The notes below the pieces were generated by a model, which saw only the letters and a program-made list of their open reading frames with translations, was not told the origin of the DNA and made no database searches. Positions 50,101 to 58,420 of a stretch of 64,000 bases of DNA are shown one piece after another (positions within the stretch are counted from its first letter, which is position 1; each line of letters starts with the position of its first letter). This DNA is from Litoditis marina (taxonomy: Eukaryota; Nematoda; Chromadorea; Rhabditida; Rhabditidae): positions 6,923,048 to 6,987,047 of the forward strand of contig OZ038433.1 of NCBI GenBank assembly GCA_964036275.1. Direction: 5' to 3'. The position numbers were made by a program, and so were the translations under genes.

Positions 50101-51281
50101 CATTCTCATTCCTATTCCTACTGAGACTCTTAAAATATGATTTATACCATGAACTTCATTTTAAATGCATGAATGTTATCGAAAAGGTAAACGTCTTTCA
50201 CCTTCAAGTGAGATTTAATAGTTGAAAAATGTTTCGAACTAATCTATTCATGCGGCATGGAGGTTATAGTGGTTTGAAATTGCCGTCCGCTCAATTTGAA
50301 AACCAGGCACCGTAGCGAAGTCGTGAAAATGGTGAGCTCACCCTGATTAAGGACCTGATCACAGTATGGCCACATAGTTGCCAACTTTCCGTGTATGAAC
50401 ATAGTGCGGGTGACCCGAATCTGGTTCAGGTGGTGTCCAGATAGTTCAGCTCGCAGCTGACCTTTTTAGGGTACTTTGCTACGGTGCCCAGGTCATTTCG
50501 GCTAGGACAACTCACTGGAAACGGCTGACTTCTCGTATGAGCAACGACAATCCATCGATGGATCAGCATCTTTCGACAGATACATGTCCATGTGAAGCAT
50601 ATCTCCACGAGTCAGATAACCGAGAACTGCGTTGTGTTTGTCAGCAGGAACCGGCGAACCAATAGTCTTCAAGGGCGGACTAGCATCAATCTCATCGAAA
50701 GAAGGATAAGTCGACGCGACGGCAAAAAGAGCATCCGACAAAACACGTGTTTCCTAAAATGAAAGGAAATTCAGTTTGAAACCACGAGCGTAGTTCACTT
50801 CAATCTCAAAAGTTCACTTGAACCAGACGGAAAGTTACACAAAACTCAGATTCACCTCTTGAAGTAATCCAAGCTCTTGATTGTACTCAACACGTGCTTT
50901 CTCCAAAGCTTGAGTGGGATGACCAGAACACGAACAGATAGGCATCTATAATCAGTTCGATATGATGTGGAAAACAGTACTATTTTTGGGAAATTTTGGA
51001 AACATTGTCTAATCACACTGTTACCCCAAACAGTAATCGATTTATCAGAACAACATGACTAAATCATGATTTTCCCCTCCATTTACTTATTACGTACGAT
51101 AGACATTGCATCAAAAAAACAGAGAATATTTTTCTCCAAGAATCTGTAAGGATGTTAGACCAAAAGACAAGGATGTGAGATTGGAACTGTTCGAGCTTAC
51201 CTCACAAAGAAGTTTCACTTTCTTGTCATCAGACGACACCGTGAGAACAGAACCGTTGTCGAGAGTAGTAGACCACATCAT
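41176..51281 (-). CDS. Unrecognised host gene split by the foldback/DIRS insertion
   Basis: Five exons can be read, 5' to 3': 51281-51201 (start at the first of two ATGs; the exon may extend to 51295), 50945-50856, 50753-50516, 41498-41415 and 41331-41176 (stop TGA). Splice sites are ordinary except the acceptor of exon 4. The coding total is about 649 nt. The protein has CSC and CRC cysteine pairs near the middle and a Lys/Glu-rich C-terminal part; I do not recognise a family. The intron between exons 3 and 4 is 9 kb and is almost entirely the foldback element with its DIRS passenger. Exon 3 ends in phase 1, but exon 4 is open only in phase 0, so this junction would hit a stop codon at once. 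Either the insertion removed the true acceptor and the gene is broken, or an exon is missing from my model. Confidence 0.55.
42206..42718 (+). repeat. 513 bp direct repeat, left copy
   Basis: Identical, as far as I can see, to 48722-49234. It is the inner part of the left foldback arm and ends exactly where the DIRS-side sequence begins. Confidence 0.92.
42865..43041 (+). repeat. DIRS inverted terminal repeat, left
   Basis: 177 bp, perfectly or almost perfectly inverted relative to 48546-48722. It is notable for GC-rich stretches (GGGCCCATCCCGCGCGGCGG) in an AT-rich setting. In transcription order this is the 3' repeat. Confidence 0.93.
43165..43279 (-). CDS. Candidate alternative last exon of DIRS gag: RG-rich tail
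   Basis: A strong acceptor (CTCAATTTCAG) precedes 43279. Read in phase 2, the exon is open for 38 codons and ends in TAG at 43165-43167. Its product ends in an Arg/Gly-rich run (GRARGRGAR). Joined to the phase-2 donor of gag exon 5 (after 46790) it would give a 364-residue Gag with an RG-rich, probably RNA-binding, tail. In phase 1 the same segment has a different open frame, so phase 2 is a choice based on donor compatibility and on the character of the tail. It is not proven to be spliced. Confidence 0.5.
43376..43443. repeat. Candidate DIRS internal complementary region
   Basis: 68 bp reverse-complementary to 42714-42781, just outside the left terminal repeat. The segment and the bases after it (to about 43470) are also internally palindromic (TTGATAGTTATT and AATAACTATCAA). 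In DIRS1 such a region lies near the 3' end and is complementary to the element termini; it serves to circularise the cDNA. Here only the left-end half is matched. The expected match to the right end is missing. Confidence 0.55.
43482..44727 (-). CDS. DIRS tyrosine recombinase
   Basis: A frame open from 44744 carries a tyrosine recombinase. Counted from the ATG at 44744, an N-terminal SAM-like core-binding part spans about 100-210 and the catalytic part about 215-420. Visible catalytic residues are Arg260 in a PKRVSEIASL context, His367 and Arg370 in HSTR, Trp393 or His401, and Tyr404 or Tyr405 near the C-terminus (HKFYY). These fit the R-H-R-H/W-Y set, and spacing is normal for DIRS recombinases. 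The gene overlaps the end of the RT frame by about 420 bp in another frame. A plausible acceptor (CTATTCTCAG) sits just before 44727 in phase 2, matching the gag exon 5 donor, so it may be made as a 741-residue Gag-recombinase fusion. Otherwise it would start at 44744. It would integrate circular DNA copies of the element. Confidence 0.88.
44309..48451 (-). CDS. DIRS Gag-RT-RNase H-methyltransferase-like polyprotein (six exons)
   Basis: Exons, 5' to 3': 48451-48055, 47892-47752, 47628-47466, 47269-47116, 46914-46790 and 46622-44309; phases agree throughout, giving 1097 residues. The Gag part starts with an acidic stretch, then a long Arg/Ser-dipeptide region (residues about 50-125), like SR splicing proteins. 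The RT part is read from the last exon. Counting from its first methionine (46618), it has LDMSDAYF at 239-246, LPFGLA at 271-276 and the YLDD catalytic box at 303-306. RNase H residues are Asp471, Glu503, Asp528 and Asp579. A PDVDLFATR to PPFSLITRV region (609-660) matches the methyltransferase-like domain typical of DIRS elements. The start ATG lies 95 bp inside the terminal repeat. Introns in DIRS-like elements are known; five in one gag is notable. Confidence 0.88.
47070..47092. repeat. Poly-A run in gag intron 4
   Basis: About 23 A on the plus strand (T on the coding strand), lying between gag exons 4 and 5, interrupted only at its edges. It would form a long pyrimidine tract in the intron. 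Confidence 0.9.
48546..48722 (-). repeat. DIRS inverted terminal repeat, right
   Basis: Inverted partner of 42865-43041; the 5' repeat in transcription order. It abuts the duplicated foldback sequence directly, with no extension comparable to the 151 bp outside the left repeat. Confidence 0.93.
48722..49234 (+). repeat. 513 bp direct repeat, right copy
   Basis: Identical to 42206-42718 and in the same orientation. Together with the inverted arm starting near 49300 it forms a near-perfect palindrome with arms of about 500 bp and a 65 bp spacer. Confidence 0.92.
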
Positions 51282-51295
51282 CCAGATGAGAGCAA

Positions 51296-52667
51296 CTGAA
51301 GGAATATAAAGAAATTCTTAACAGAATGACGGAAATCAAGAAGAATATGAGGAGACGAGAGTGAGAGAACCAGAATAAATGGAAGAAGAAAATTGCGACT
51401 TTTACGAATCGAAGAAAAGGTGAGAAAACGATGTAGAGCAAAGACGAATGAACTTTCAGGAATTTCAGAAAAAGAACAAGAAGGACCGGGTGAGTAGGCT
51501 AGAAAGAAGTAGAGAAGAAACTCGAGGAGTCCCAAGAAGTCTATGAGAGACACAAAGGAACTTTTCTCGAGAAAGAACCAGGAAGATCAGAGGACCCTGC
51601 TGGTAGATCGGAGGAGCCGTGCAGCCGAAGAAGGAGAGAGCCGAGTAGATCCGGTGTGTCCGGGAGAACGTCGTCGATGGACTGATGGAATGAGCCTTGG
51701 GAGTCCACCTTATATACTGCTCCAGGCGGTAAATTACAAAAGAAACAGAGGATTAGTTACGTAACCACAATACTTTTGTAGGTTAAACAAATAGCGGCTA
51801 TTCAAAACATATTACAACACCAAAAGATACACCGACGAGAGCGGTCCCCACAAAAGAATTACGTAACGACAGAGACGAGGACACGGTGAACAGCTGCAGC
51901 TGCCTGTCTCTAACCTTTCCACAAGCTGACACACTATTTTTTCCGGTATTTCTCTGCACCCTCTATAGATCGATACACTATTTTCTAGGATATCTCAAGG
52001 TTCTCCGTAGATCAACGCTATCTCGGTATAGCGAGGTCAAACCTAGGTCAAATCGGGGTCAAGCGGTAGGTCACAGAGAGAGCCATTCGGTGCCTTTGCG
52101 ACCACAGAGGACGGCTGCCTACTTCATCTACTCCTGCCACCACTCTACTAACTTAACACTAATCTAACTAACATAAGATAGTTCTGAGTTTTCAGACAGA
52201 TAGACAACAGTAAGAAACCTTTCAAGTAAACAAGAATATAACTCGTAGGGAGAGAGCGTACGACGTCAGATTAGATTCGAAAGCCGGTACAACCTCAGGT
52301 TTCAAAAGTTACCGAGGGCGAAACGAATCTAAGAACTGTTGCCCTGACGAAGGACGTCTGTCTTGTAGGTGGTTCAAATCCACGAACAATCCTTCGTACT
52401 CGTAATTATCACGAAAAGCGTAGTTGACTAAGAAGTAAGCCTTATAGTAAAGGAGACTTGAATTCTGAGCTTAACTAAGAAAGAAAAACACACAGATCAA
52501 TAAAACAAGAAAACAAAAGAACGAACGAACGAGGAACCGAAGAAAAGCAGAGAAGACGCCAAGAAGGACGGTTGCAGTACGAGAAACAGAAAAAACCCAA
52601 GAAACAGGTCAGCGAATATAGAAAATCGACTAAAATTAGTGATTGAGAACAGTGAGGACAATAGTTT
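51296..52667. other. Stretch between the host gene and the retroelement gag
   Basis: No gene is supported. The left part (51300-51720) is purine-rich on the plus strand and is probably the upstream region of the minus-strand gene. The right part probably holds the 5' end of the retroelement: a TATATA motif at about 51711, then a leader. I could not define long terminal repeats or a primer-binding site. A tRNA-like hairpin sits at 52350-52397. Confidence 0.5.
52350..52397 (+). other. tRNA-like hairpin with B-box
   Basis: GTGGTTCAAATCCAC has the form of a tRNA T-arm with a B-box-like core (GGTTCAAATCC). It is enclosed by the inverted pair CGAAGGA and TCCTTCG. There is no D-arm or anticodon arm, so it is not a tRNA gene. 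It may be a tRNA-derived remnant or part of the retroelement leader. Confidence 0.4.
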
Positions 52668-53714
52668 ATGAGTGATAGTGATTCTGACGAGGATAATCTA
52701 GGTTTAGAACAATTTTTCACACCAAACAGATATACAGAAAACCCAGAAACACTTAACCAGTCATCTAACGACGAAACTTTCACCGAGCAAAACAACATAG
52801 CAGAGCGAGAAAATTGGACAGAGAGAGCACTCAGACGACTACACAGAGAACAACGTAGAGAGTACGGGCTTCTTGCACAACACAGAGAACTCCTAAATAG
52901 CGTAGGATTCCCCAAATCGAATAACCAAGAAGGGCTACCAGTAGATCAACCAGTAAATCAACTAGTAGATCAAGTAGTAGATCAAGAGCTGAACGAGTTA
53001 GACATGGCAGCGGACGCAATGGCTGATGCTCTTGATAAACTAGCTGGTTCTATGAATGATATGGCCCTAGCGGGATATGCTAAGGAGTTACCAACATTCA
53101 AGAGAGATCAGGAAGCTAAGGGTATAAGAAACTTCTTTGAAACATTCAACGAGATAGGAACGGCACTAGGAATGGATGAGGCGAAGTTATGTACTTTGTT
53201 ACCTCTTCACCTGAAAGGAAAAGCGAAAGCAATCTATGATGGGGCAACGGCTGCTCAAAAACAAAATTGGCATACTATCTCCACTTTATTGAAAGATACC
53301 CTGACATCAACTAGTTATCTTGACAAAGTACAGGCAGAAGTAATGGAACTAAGAATGGAAAACTCAGAGAGTCTGACTATGTTCGCGAGATGGATCAAAA
53401 ATGCTCTTCACGAAGCATATCCGAACAACAATGCATTGATCAATTCGATGAAAAGACCAATGTTTGTAACTGGGCTTTCTAATAGAATTAAGAATGAGCT
53501 ACTTTTACTAGGACCATTAAATGCTGATTTCGACATTCTGGTATCAGATGCTGAAAGAGTTCATGATGTACTAAAATTGGAAAACAAAGCAGAAAATGAG
53601 AATCATTCAGTCAACAAAGTAAACACTATCGTAGACTCCCTTTCCGGAATCATAGAGAAAAACAATCAAAATTCCTCTAATACTGAAAAAAAGAAGCGGG
53701 AAGTCATTTTGTAA
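52668..53714 (+). CDS. LTR-type retroelement Gag
   Basis: A 348-residue frame opens with an acidic SDSDSDED start, followed by a Gln/Asn-rich segment. At about residues 140-300 comes a helical region whose spacing fits the Retrotrans_gag family: a FKRDQEAKGIRNFFETF stretch, then LCTLLPLHLKGKAKAIYDG, then a W followed by a long helical segment with FARWIKNALHEAYP. It ends in a Lys-rich tail and TAA. There is no zinc knuckle, so the C-terminal nucleocapsid part is missing or was never there. A 40 bp sequence at the stop codon is duplicated (53691-53730 and 53735-53774). No protease, RT or integrase follows. The element has therefore lost its polymerase genes, probably by deletion between gag and the next frame. 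Confidence 0.75.
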   Translation: MSDSDSDEDNLGLEQFFTPNRYTENPETLNQSSNDETFTEQNNIAERENWTERALRRLHREQRREYGLLAQHRELLNSVGFPKSNNQEGLPVDQPVNQLVDQVVDQELNELDMAADAMADALDKLAGSMNDMALAGYAKELPTFKRDQEAKGIRNFFETFNEIGTALGMDEAKLCTLLPLHLKGKAKAIYDGATAAQKQNWHTISTLLKDTLTSTSYLDKVQAEVMELRMENSESLTMFARWIKNALHEAYPNNNALINSMKRPMFVTGLSNRIKNELLLLGPLNADFDILVSDAERVHDVLKLENKAENENHSVNKVNTIVDSLSGIIEKNNQNSSNTEKKKREVIL

Positions 53715-53774
53715 TTTCAGCAATAATTAAAAAGAAGAAGCGGGAAGTCATTTTGTAATTTCAGCAATAATTAA
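53691..53774. repeat. 40 bp duplication at the end of gag
   Basis: 53691-53730 and 53735-53774 are identical and carry the gag stop codon twice. It may mark the junction of the internal deletion of the retroelement. Confidence 0.9.
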
Positions 53775-53786
53775 TTTATAATACTT

Positions 53787-54191
53787 TTGGGAATAATTGC
53801 ACTATTAATTTATGTATATTATCAGTATGTTCTAGTACGAATAATAGTAAATAAAGTTTTCAATATGAATACATTTATAGTAACGAACTGTAGAAAAAGA
53901 AAGCCAAACCATTCAACAATCATGAGAAGACAGTACAATTTATACGCAAAACGACAACGAACTGACACAGATACAGAACTAGTGAGATTTGACAAACAGA
54001 AAGGAACGATAAAAACAGAAGAGAAAAAGGAAGAAGAGACAAAGGAAGCAGATACACAGAAACCAAGTACATCAGGCAGTACAGGGAATAAGACAGTCAA
54101 ATTTCTCACTTTCATACCAATTGCAATCGCATTATCATGTAACAACGTAACAGCTAACACAATAACTAACCCTAACCCTTCGAACCAGTGA
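53787..54191 (+). CDS. Short second ORF of the retroelement, truncated
   Basis: A 134-residue frame with a hydrophobic start, a basic region (CRKRKPN), a Lys/Glu/Thr-rich acidic stretch and then a hydrophobic segment of about 16 residues (VKFLTFIPIAIALSC) near the C-terminus, followed by NVTANTITNPN. The last part resembles a signal or membrane segment ahead of a secreted domain, as in the envelope-like third ORF of some nematode BEL/Pao or Ty3-like elements. That assignment is only a suggestion. The frame stops where the retroelement meets the tRNA gene at 54179, so any downstream domain is lost. The first ATG is uncertain; an internal methionine (MNTFIV or MRRQY) may be the true start. Confidence 0.4.
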   Translation: MGIIALLIYVYYQYVLVRIIVNKVFNMNTFIVTNCRKRKPNHSTIMRRQYNLYAKRQRTDTDTELVRFDKQKGTIKTEEKKEEETKEADTQKPSTSGSTGNKTVKFLTFIPIAIALSCNNVTANTITNPNPSNQ

Positions 54192-54247
54192 CCTAAGAAT
54201 ATCTGCGACTCTACAGTCCTCCGCTCTACCAACTGAGCTATCGACGG
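54179..54247 (-). tRNA. tRNA-Tyr(GTA), 3' truncated
   Basis: The 5' part through the T-loop matches the tRNA-Tyr unit. The 3' half of the T-stem and the acceptor strand are replaced by retroelement sequence at 54178. It also has the T in the 3' anticodon stem found in the copy at 60343. It cannot make a normal tRNA. Confidence 0.85.
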
Positions 54248-54612
54248 ACCGAAAGCGTACCCTTCTCCCGTGGACACTATTCGCTGCCAATAGATAGTGT
54301 TGAGTGCGCCACCAAGCTAAAAACACGGCGGTCTATACAGACAGAAAGTAAGAACCGCTCGAAACACACTTACTGTTCAACCATATGAATTTCCTCCGTA
54401 TTGTTTAGGTACTCAGAGAAGTAGTTATTGAAAAAAATAGAATCAAAATTACACTTTAAGCCCGAAGTTTATGATTTATGGCAATGTTTATTCAACATTT
54501 GAAAAGTGAAATATGACTCACCAACAGTATATTACACTGTTTCCGTGTAAGGACATGGGAACAAAGTGATAATTTTATTATTTTCAAATTTTGCAAATAA
54601 AATGCAAAACAT

Positions 54613-54695
54613 TCCGTCGAACCGGATTCGAACCAGTGACCTAAGGATATCTGCGACTCTACAGTCCTCCGCTCTACCAACTGAGCTATCGACGG
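54613..54695 (-). tRNA. tRNA-Tyr(GTA) with 10 nt intron
   Basis: 83 nt. The acceptor stem CCGTCGA pairs with TCGACGG, with discriminator A. The D-arm has TAGCTCAGTTGG (A-box), and the anticodon loop CTGTAGA carries GTA. An intron of 10 nt (AGTCGCAGAT) lies after position 37. The T-arm is ACTGG-TTCGAAT-CCGGT (B-box). A tyrosine tRNA with an intron is the rule in eukaryotes. The 5' flank differs from most units by A for C (GTACAC), as at 60791. Confidence 0.95.
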
Positions 54696-55075
54696 ACCGA
54701 AAGCGTACACTTCTCCCGTGGACACTATTCGCTGCCAATAGATAGTGTTGAGTGCGCCACCAAGCTAAAAACACGGCGGTCTATACAGACAGAAAGTGAG
54801 AACCGCTCGAAACACACTTACTGTTCAACCATATGAATTTCCTCCGTATTGTTTAGGTACTCAGAGTTTAGGTACTCAGAGATGTAGTTATTGAAAAAAA
54901 TAGAATCAAAATTACACTTTAAGCCCGAAGTTTATGGTTTATGGCAATGTTTATTCAACATTTGAAAGGTAAAATATGACTCGCCAACAGTCTATTACAC
55001 TGTTTCTGTGTAAGGACATGGGAACAAAGTGATAATTTTATTATTTTCAAATTTTGCAAATAAAATGCAAAACAT

Positions 55076-55158
55076 TCCGTCGAACCGGATTCGAACCAGT
55101 GACCTAAGGATATCTGCGACTCTACAGTCCTCCGCTCTACCAACTGAGCTATCGACGG
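55076..55158 (-). tRNA. tRNA-Tyr(GTA) with 10 nt intron
   Basis: Same 83 nt gene as at 54613; all stems pair. An ORF1-type element lies upstream of it, beyond its 5' flank. Confidence 0.95.
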
Positions 55159-55335
55159 ACCGAAAGCGTACCCTTCTCCCGTGGACACTATTCGCTGCCA
55201 ATAGATAGTGTTGAGTGCGCCACCAAGCTAAAAACACGGCGGTCTATACAGACAGAAAGTGAGAACCGCTCGAAACACACTTACTGTTCAACCATATGAA
55301 TTTCCTCCGTATTGTTTAGGTACTCAGAGAAGTAG

Positions 55336-56478
55336 AGAAGTTATAACACCCCTTTGCCTGGTCGTGAGCGGTGACCCCTCTCTCAATTGATTATCATGCC
55401 CTCGCCTCGTCCGAAAATGGTACCATCTCGAACCCATTTTTCCACCATTTTGAGTGAAATCAAAACACTCAACTCCAAAATCGACAGTCTGACCCAATCT
55501 CTGCCCACCATTATTCAATCTCAACTACACCATTTCAACGATCGCCGATGTCTCACTATTTCTGGTCTACCAGAGGATTCCACAACAAAGAGAAAGGTGA
55601 ATGCAATTTTCAATTTGGTGTCCATCTCTCCATCTAATGTCTCGATTCTCCACCGTTTGGGAAAACCACGTCAAGATGGTTTATCTCGTCCACTCAAAAT
55701 TTCTATCAAAGATGGTATTCCGTTTCCTCGTCTAATTGATCTATCTACTGCTATGAAATGTGATCCTTCTATGTCAACCTTTCATGTTCGGAAGTTCGAG
55801 ACTCCGGAACAGCGCAAGGCCGGATTCCTCGCCAGACAATCGAAACGAGATGCCGCCCGAGCTGAGGTCACCGACCAAACTACAACTCTGCAAAATCCTG
55901 CTGACGCCAACCTACAAACTGATATGGAGGTAGTTGAGCAACCTAGCAATGTTCTCCCTCCCCCAGTTAACGAATGTTCTCCCATTCCAACTCTCTGTGA
56001 ACCTGAAGCCATTAACATCAAAACTCCTGAGCCAGTTCCTAAACGTGTGTTTCCGCCACCATCTTCTGTTTCCACGGTTATTACTATTCCTCCTGTTCCC
56101 ACAATAGCCTCTCTTGATTGGCCCTCTCTCCAGAAAGTTCAAAAGGCCGTTTCTCAGTTGCATTTGATGTGTAGAGATGAAACACGTTTCCGTTATAGTG
56201 CTTTCTATCGTTACTATAAATCTGATCCTCATCTGGCCCCATTTATATCTGATGTGTACTTTGCTCGCTATGGTTTTCGTTTTCACATCAACCCATTATG
56301 GGAACCACTTCCACCTCGTAAATAGACATGTCGTTCATTTCTAAATCAGTTTTCTCCTCAAATTAATGCAATTCTATGTATTGCTCTCTGTTTTACTAGC
56401 CTTAAACATCAATTCATATGTTATCAATTCGTCTCTCACTTGATTGTTATACAGTGTATTGATAAACTCATTATTATT
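55336..56478 (+). mobile_element. ORF1-only non-LTR-type element, copy A
   Basis: 1143 bp inserted in the 5' flank of a tRNA unit, bounded by a 6 bp duplication AAGTAG (55330-55335 and 56479-56484). The 3' end is a short (ATT)n run, like the tails of CR1 and RTE elements, with no poly-A. It carries one gene similar to a LINE ORF1 and no reverse transcriptase. I read it as a non-autonomous derivative. Confidence 0.7.
55396..56325 (+). CDS. LINE ORF1-like RNA-binding protein, copy A
   Basis: 309 residues from the first ATG, which follows a TTATC context; in-frame codons upstream lack an ATG. Residues about 12-45 can form a short coiled coil (ILSEIKTLNSKIDSLTQSL). Then comes a segment RRCLTISGLPEDS followed, 40 residues on, by ILHRLGKPRQDG and RPLKISI. 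This is the layout of the RRM-like fold in ORF1 proteins of CR1- and L1-type retrotransposons, which bind element RNA. The rest is Pro-rich, with a conserved-looking C-terminal part rich in aromatic residues (FRYSAFYRYYKSDPH). There is no zinc knuckle. The frame is fully open in all three copies, which suggests a recent origin or selection. Confidence 0.65.
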   Translation: MPSPRPKMVPSRTHFSTILSEIKTLNSKIDSLTQSLPTIIQSQLHHFNDRRCLTISGLPEDSTTKRKVNAIFNLVSISPSNVSILHRLGKPRQDGLSRPLKISIKDGIPFPRLIDLSTAMKCDPSMSTFHVRKFETPEQRKAGFLARQSKRDAARAEVTDQTTTLQNPADANLQTDMEVVEQPSNVLPPPVNECSPIPTLCEPEAINIKTPEPVPKRVFPPPSSVSTVITIPPVPTIASLDWPSLQKVQKAVSQLHLMCRDETRFRYSAFYRYYKSDPHLAPFISDVYFARYGFRFHINPLWEPLPPRK

Positions 56479-56672
56479 AAGTAGTTATTGAAAAAAATAG
56501 AATCAAAATTACACTTTAAGCCCGAAGTTTATGGTTTATGGCAATATTTATTCAACATTTGAAAAGTAAAATATGACTCACCAACAGTCTATTACACTGT
56601 TTCTGTGTAAGGACATGGGAACAAAGTGATAATTTTATTATTTTCAAATTTTGCAAATAAAATGCAAAACAT

Positions 56673-56755
56673 TCCGTCGAACCGGATTCGAACCAGTGAC
56701 CTAAGGATATCTGCGACTCTACAGTCCTCCGCTCTACCAACTGAGCTATCGACGG
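56673..56755 (-). tRNA. tRNA-Tyr(GTA) with 10 nt intron
   Basis: Same gene as at 54613; all stems pair. It lies 3' of the inserted element. Confidence 0.95.
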
Positions 56756-57258
56756 ACCGAAAGCGTACCCTTCTCCCGTGGACACTATTCGCTGCCAATA
56801 GATAGTGTTGAGTGCGCCACCAAGCTAAAAACACGGCGGTCTATACAGACAGAAAGTGAGAACCGCTCGAAACACACTTACTGTTCAACCATATGAATTT
56901 CCTCCGTATTGTTCAGGTACTCAGAGTTTAGGTACTCAGAGAAGTAGTTATTGAAAAAAATAGAATCAAAATTACACTTTAAGCCCGAAGTTTATGGTTT
57001 ATGGCTATGTTTATTCAACATTTGAAAAGTAAAATATGACTCACCAACAGTCTATTACACTGTTTCTGTGTTATTGAAAAAAATAGAATCAAAATTACAC
57101 TTTAAGCCCGAAGTTTATGGTTTATGGCAATGTTTATTCAACATTTGAAAGGTAAAATATGACTCACCAACAGTCTATTACACTGTTTCTGTGTAAGGAC
57201 ATGGGAACAAAGTGATAATTTTATTATTTTCAAATTTTGCAAATAAAATGCAAAACAT

Positions 57259-57341
57259 TCCGTCGAACCGGATTCGAACCAGTGACCTAAGGATATCTGC
57301 GACTCTACAGTCCTCCGCTCTACCAACTGAGCTATCGACGG
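57259..57341 (-). tRNA. tRNA-Tyr(GTA) with 10 nt intron
   Basis: Same gene as at 54613. It is in the 586 bp form of the unit, with a partial second copy of the 3' flank at about 56943-57072. Confidence 0.95.
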
Positions 57342-57709
57342 ACCGAAAGCGTACCCTTCTCCCGTGGACACTATTCGCTGCCAATAGATAGTGTTGAGTG
57401 CGCCACCAAGCTAAAAACACGGCGGTCTATACAGACAGAAAGTGAGAACCGCTCGAAACACACTTACTGTTCAACCATATGAATTTCCTCCGTATTGTTT
57501 AGGTACTCAGAAAAGTAGTTATTGAAAAAAAATAGAATCAAAATTACACTTTAAGCCCGAAGTTTATGGTTTACGGCAATGTTTATTCAACATTTGAAAG
57601 GTAAAATATATGACTCACCAACAGTCTATTACACTGTTTTTGTGTAAGGACATGGGAACAAAGTGATAATTTTATTATTTTCAAATTTTGCAAATAAAAT
57701 GCAAAACAT

Positions 57710-57792
57710 TCCGTCGAACCGGATTCGAACCAGTGACCTAAGGATATCTGCGACTCTACAGTCCTCCGCTCTACCAACTGAGCTATCGACGG
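57710..57792 (-). tRNA. tRNA-Tyr(GTA) with 10 nt intron
   Basis: Same gene as at 54613, in a 451 bp unit; all stems pair. Confidence 0.95.
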
Positions 57793-58160
57793 ACCGAAAG
57801 CGTACCCTTCTCCCGTGGACACTATTCGCTGCCAATAGATAGTGTTGAGTGCGCCACCAAGCTAAAAACACGGCGGTCTATACAGACAGAAAGTGAGAAC
57901 CGCTCGAAACACACTTACTGTTCAACCATATGAATTTCCTCCGTATTGTTTAGGTACTCAGAGAAGTAGTTATTGAAAAAAAATAGAATCAAAATTACAC
58001 TTTAAGCCCGAAGTTTATGGTTTATGGCAATGTTTATTCAACATTTGAAAGGTAAAATATATGACTCACCAACATCCTATTACACTGTTTCTGTGTAAGG
58101 ACATGGGAACAAAGTGATAATTTTATTATTTTCAAATTTTGCAAATAAAATGCAAAACAT

Positions 58161-58243
58161 TCCGTCGAACCGGATTCGAACCAGTGACCTAAGGATATCT
58201 GCGACTCTACAGTCCTCCGCTCTACCAACTGAGCTATCGACGG
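58161..58243 (-). tRNA. tRNA-Tyr(GTA) with 10 nt intron
   Basis: Same gene as at 54613, in a 451 bp unit. Its 5' flank holds the second ORF1-type element. Confidence 0.95.
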
Positions 58244-58420
58244 ACCGAAAGCGTACCCTTCTCCCGTGGACACTATTCGCTGCCAATAGATAGTGTTGAG
58301 TGCGCCACCAAGCTAAAAACACGGCGGTCTATACAGACAGAAAGTGAGAACCGCTCGAAACACACTTACTGTTCAACCATATGAATTTCCTCCGTATTGT
58401 TTAGGTACTCAGAGAAGTAG

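Larger units (their letters stand above)
41498..50492. mobile_element. Foldback element with 1.2 kb inverted arms
   Basis: The left arm (41498-42718) and right arm (about 49300-50492) are inverted copies with outer ends CCTGGGCACCGTAGC. Within each arm the outer 190 bp is itself a hairpin: the terminal motif recurs inverted as GCTACGGTGCC near 41677-41687, so the termini look like a small palindromic element. Without the DIRS insertion and the 513 bp duplicate it would be about 2.5 kb with a spacer of some 65 bp (49235-49299). No transposase is visible. Flanking sequences (CAAACT on the left, TCATTT on the right) give no convincing target duplication. Classed as foldback or MITE-like on structure alone. 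Confidence 0.75.

Noticed and set aside
51106..51764. Plus-strand frames at 51106-51309 and 51543-51764
   Set aside because: They lie opposite host exon 1 and in purine-rich upstream DNA, and show no domain or plausible splice partners.
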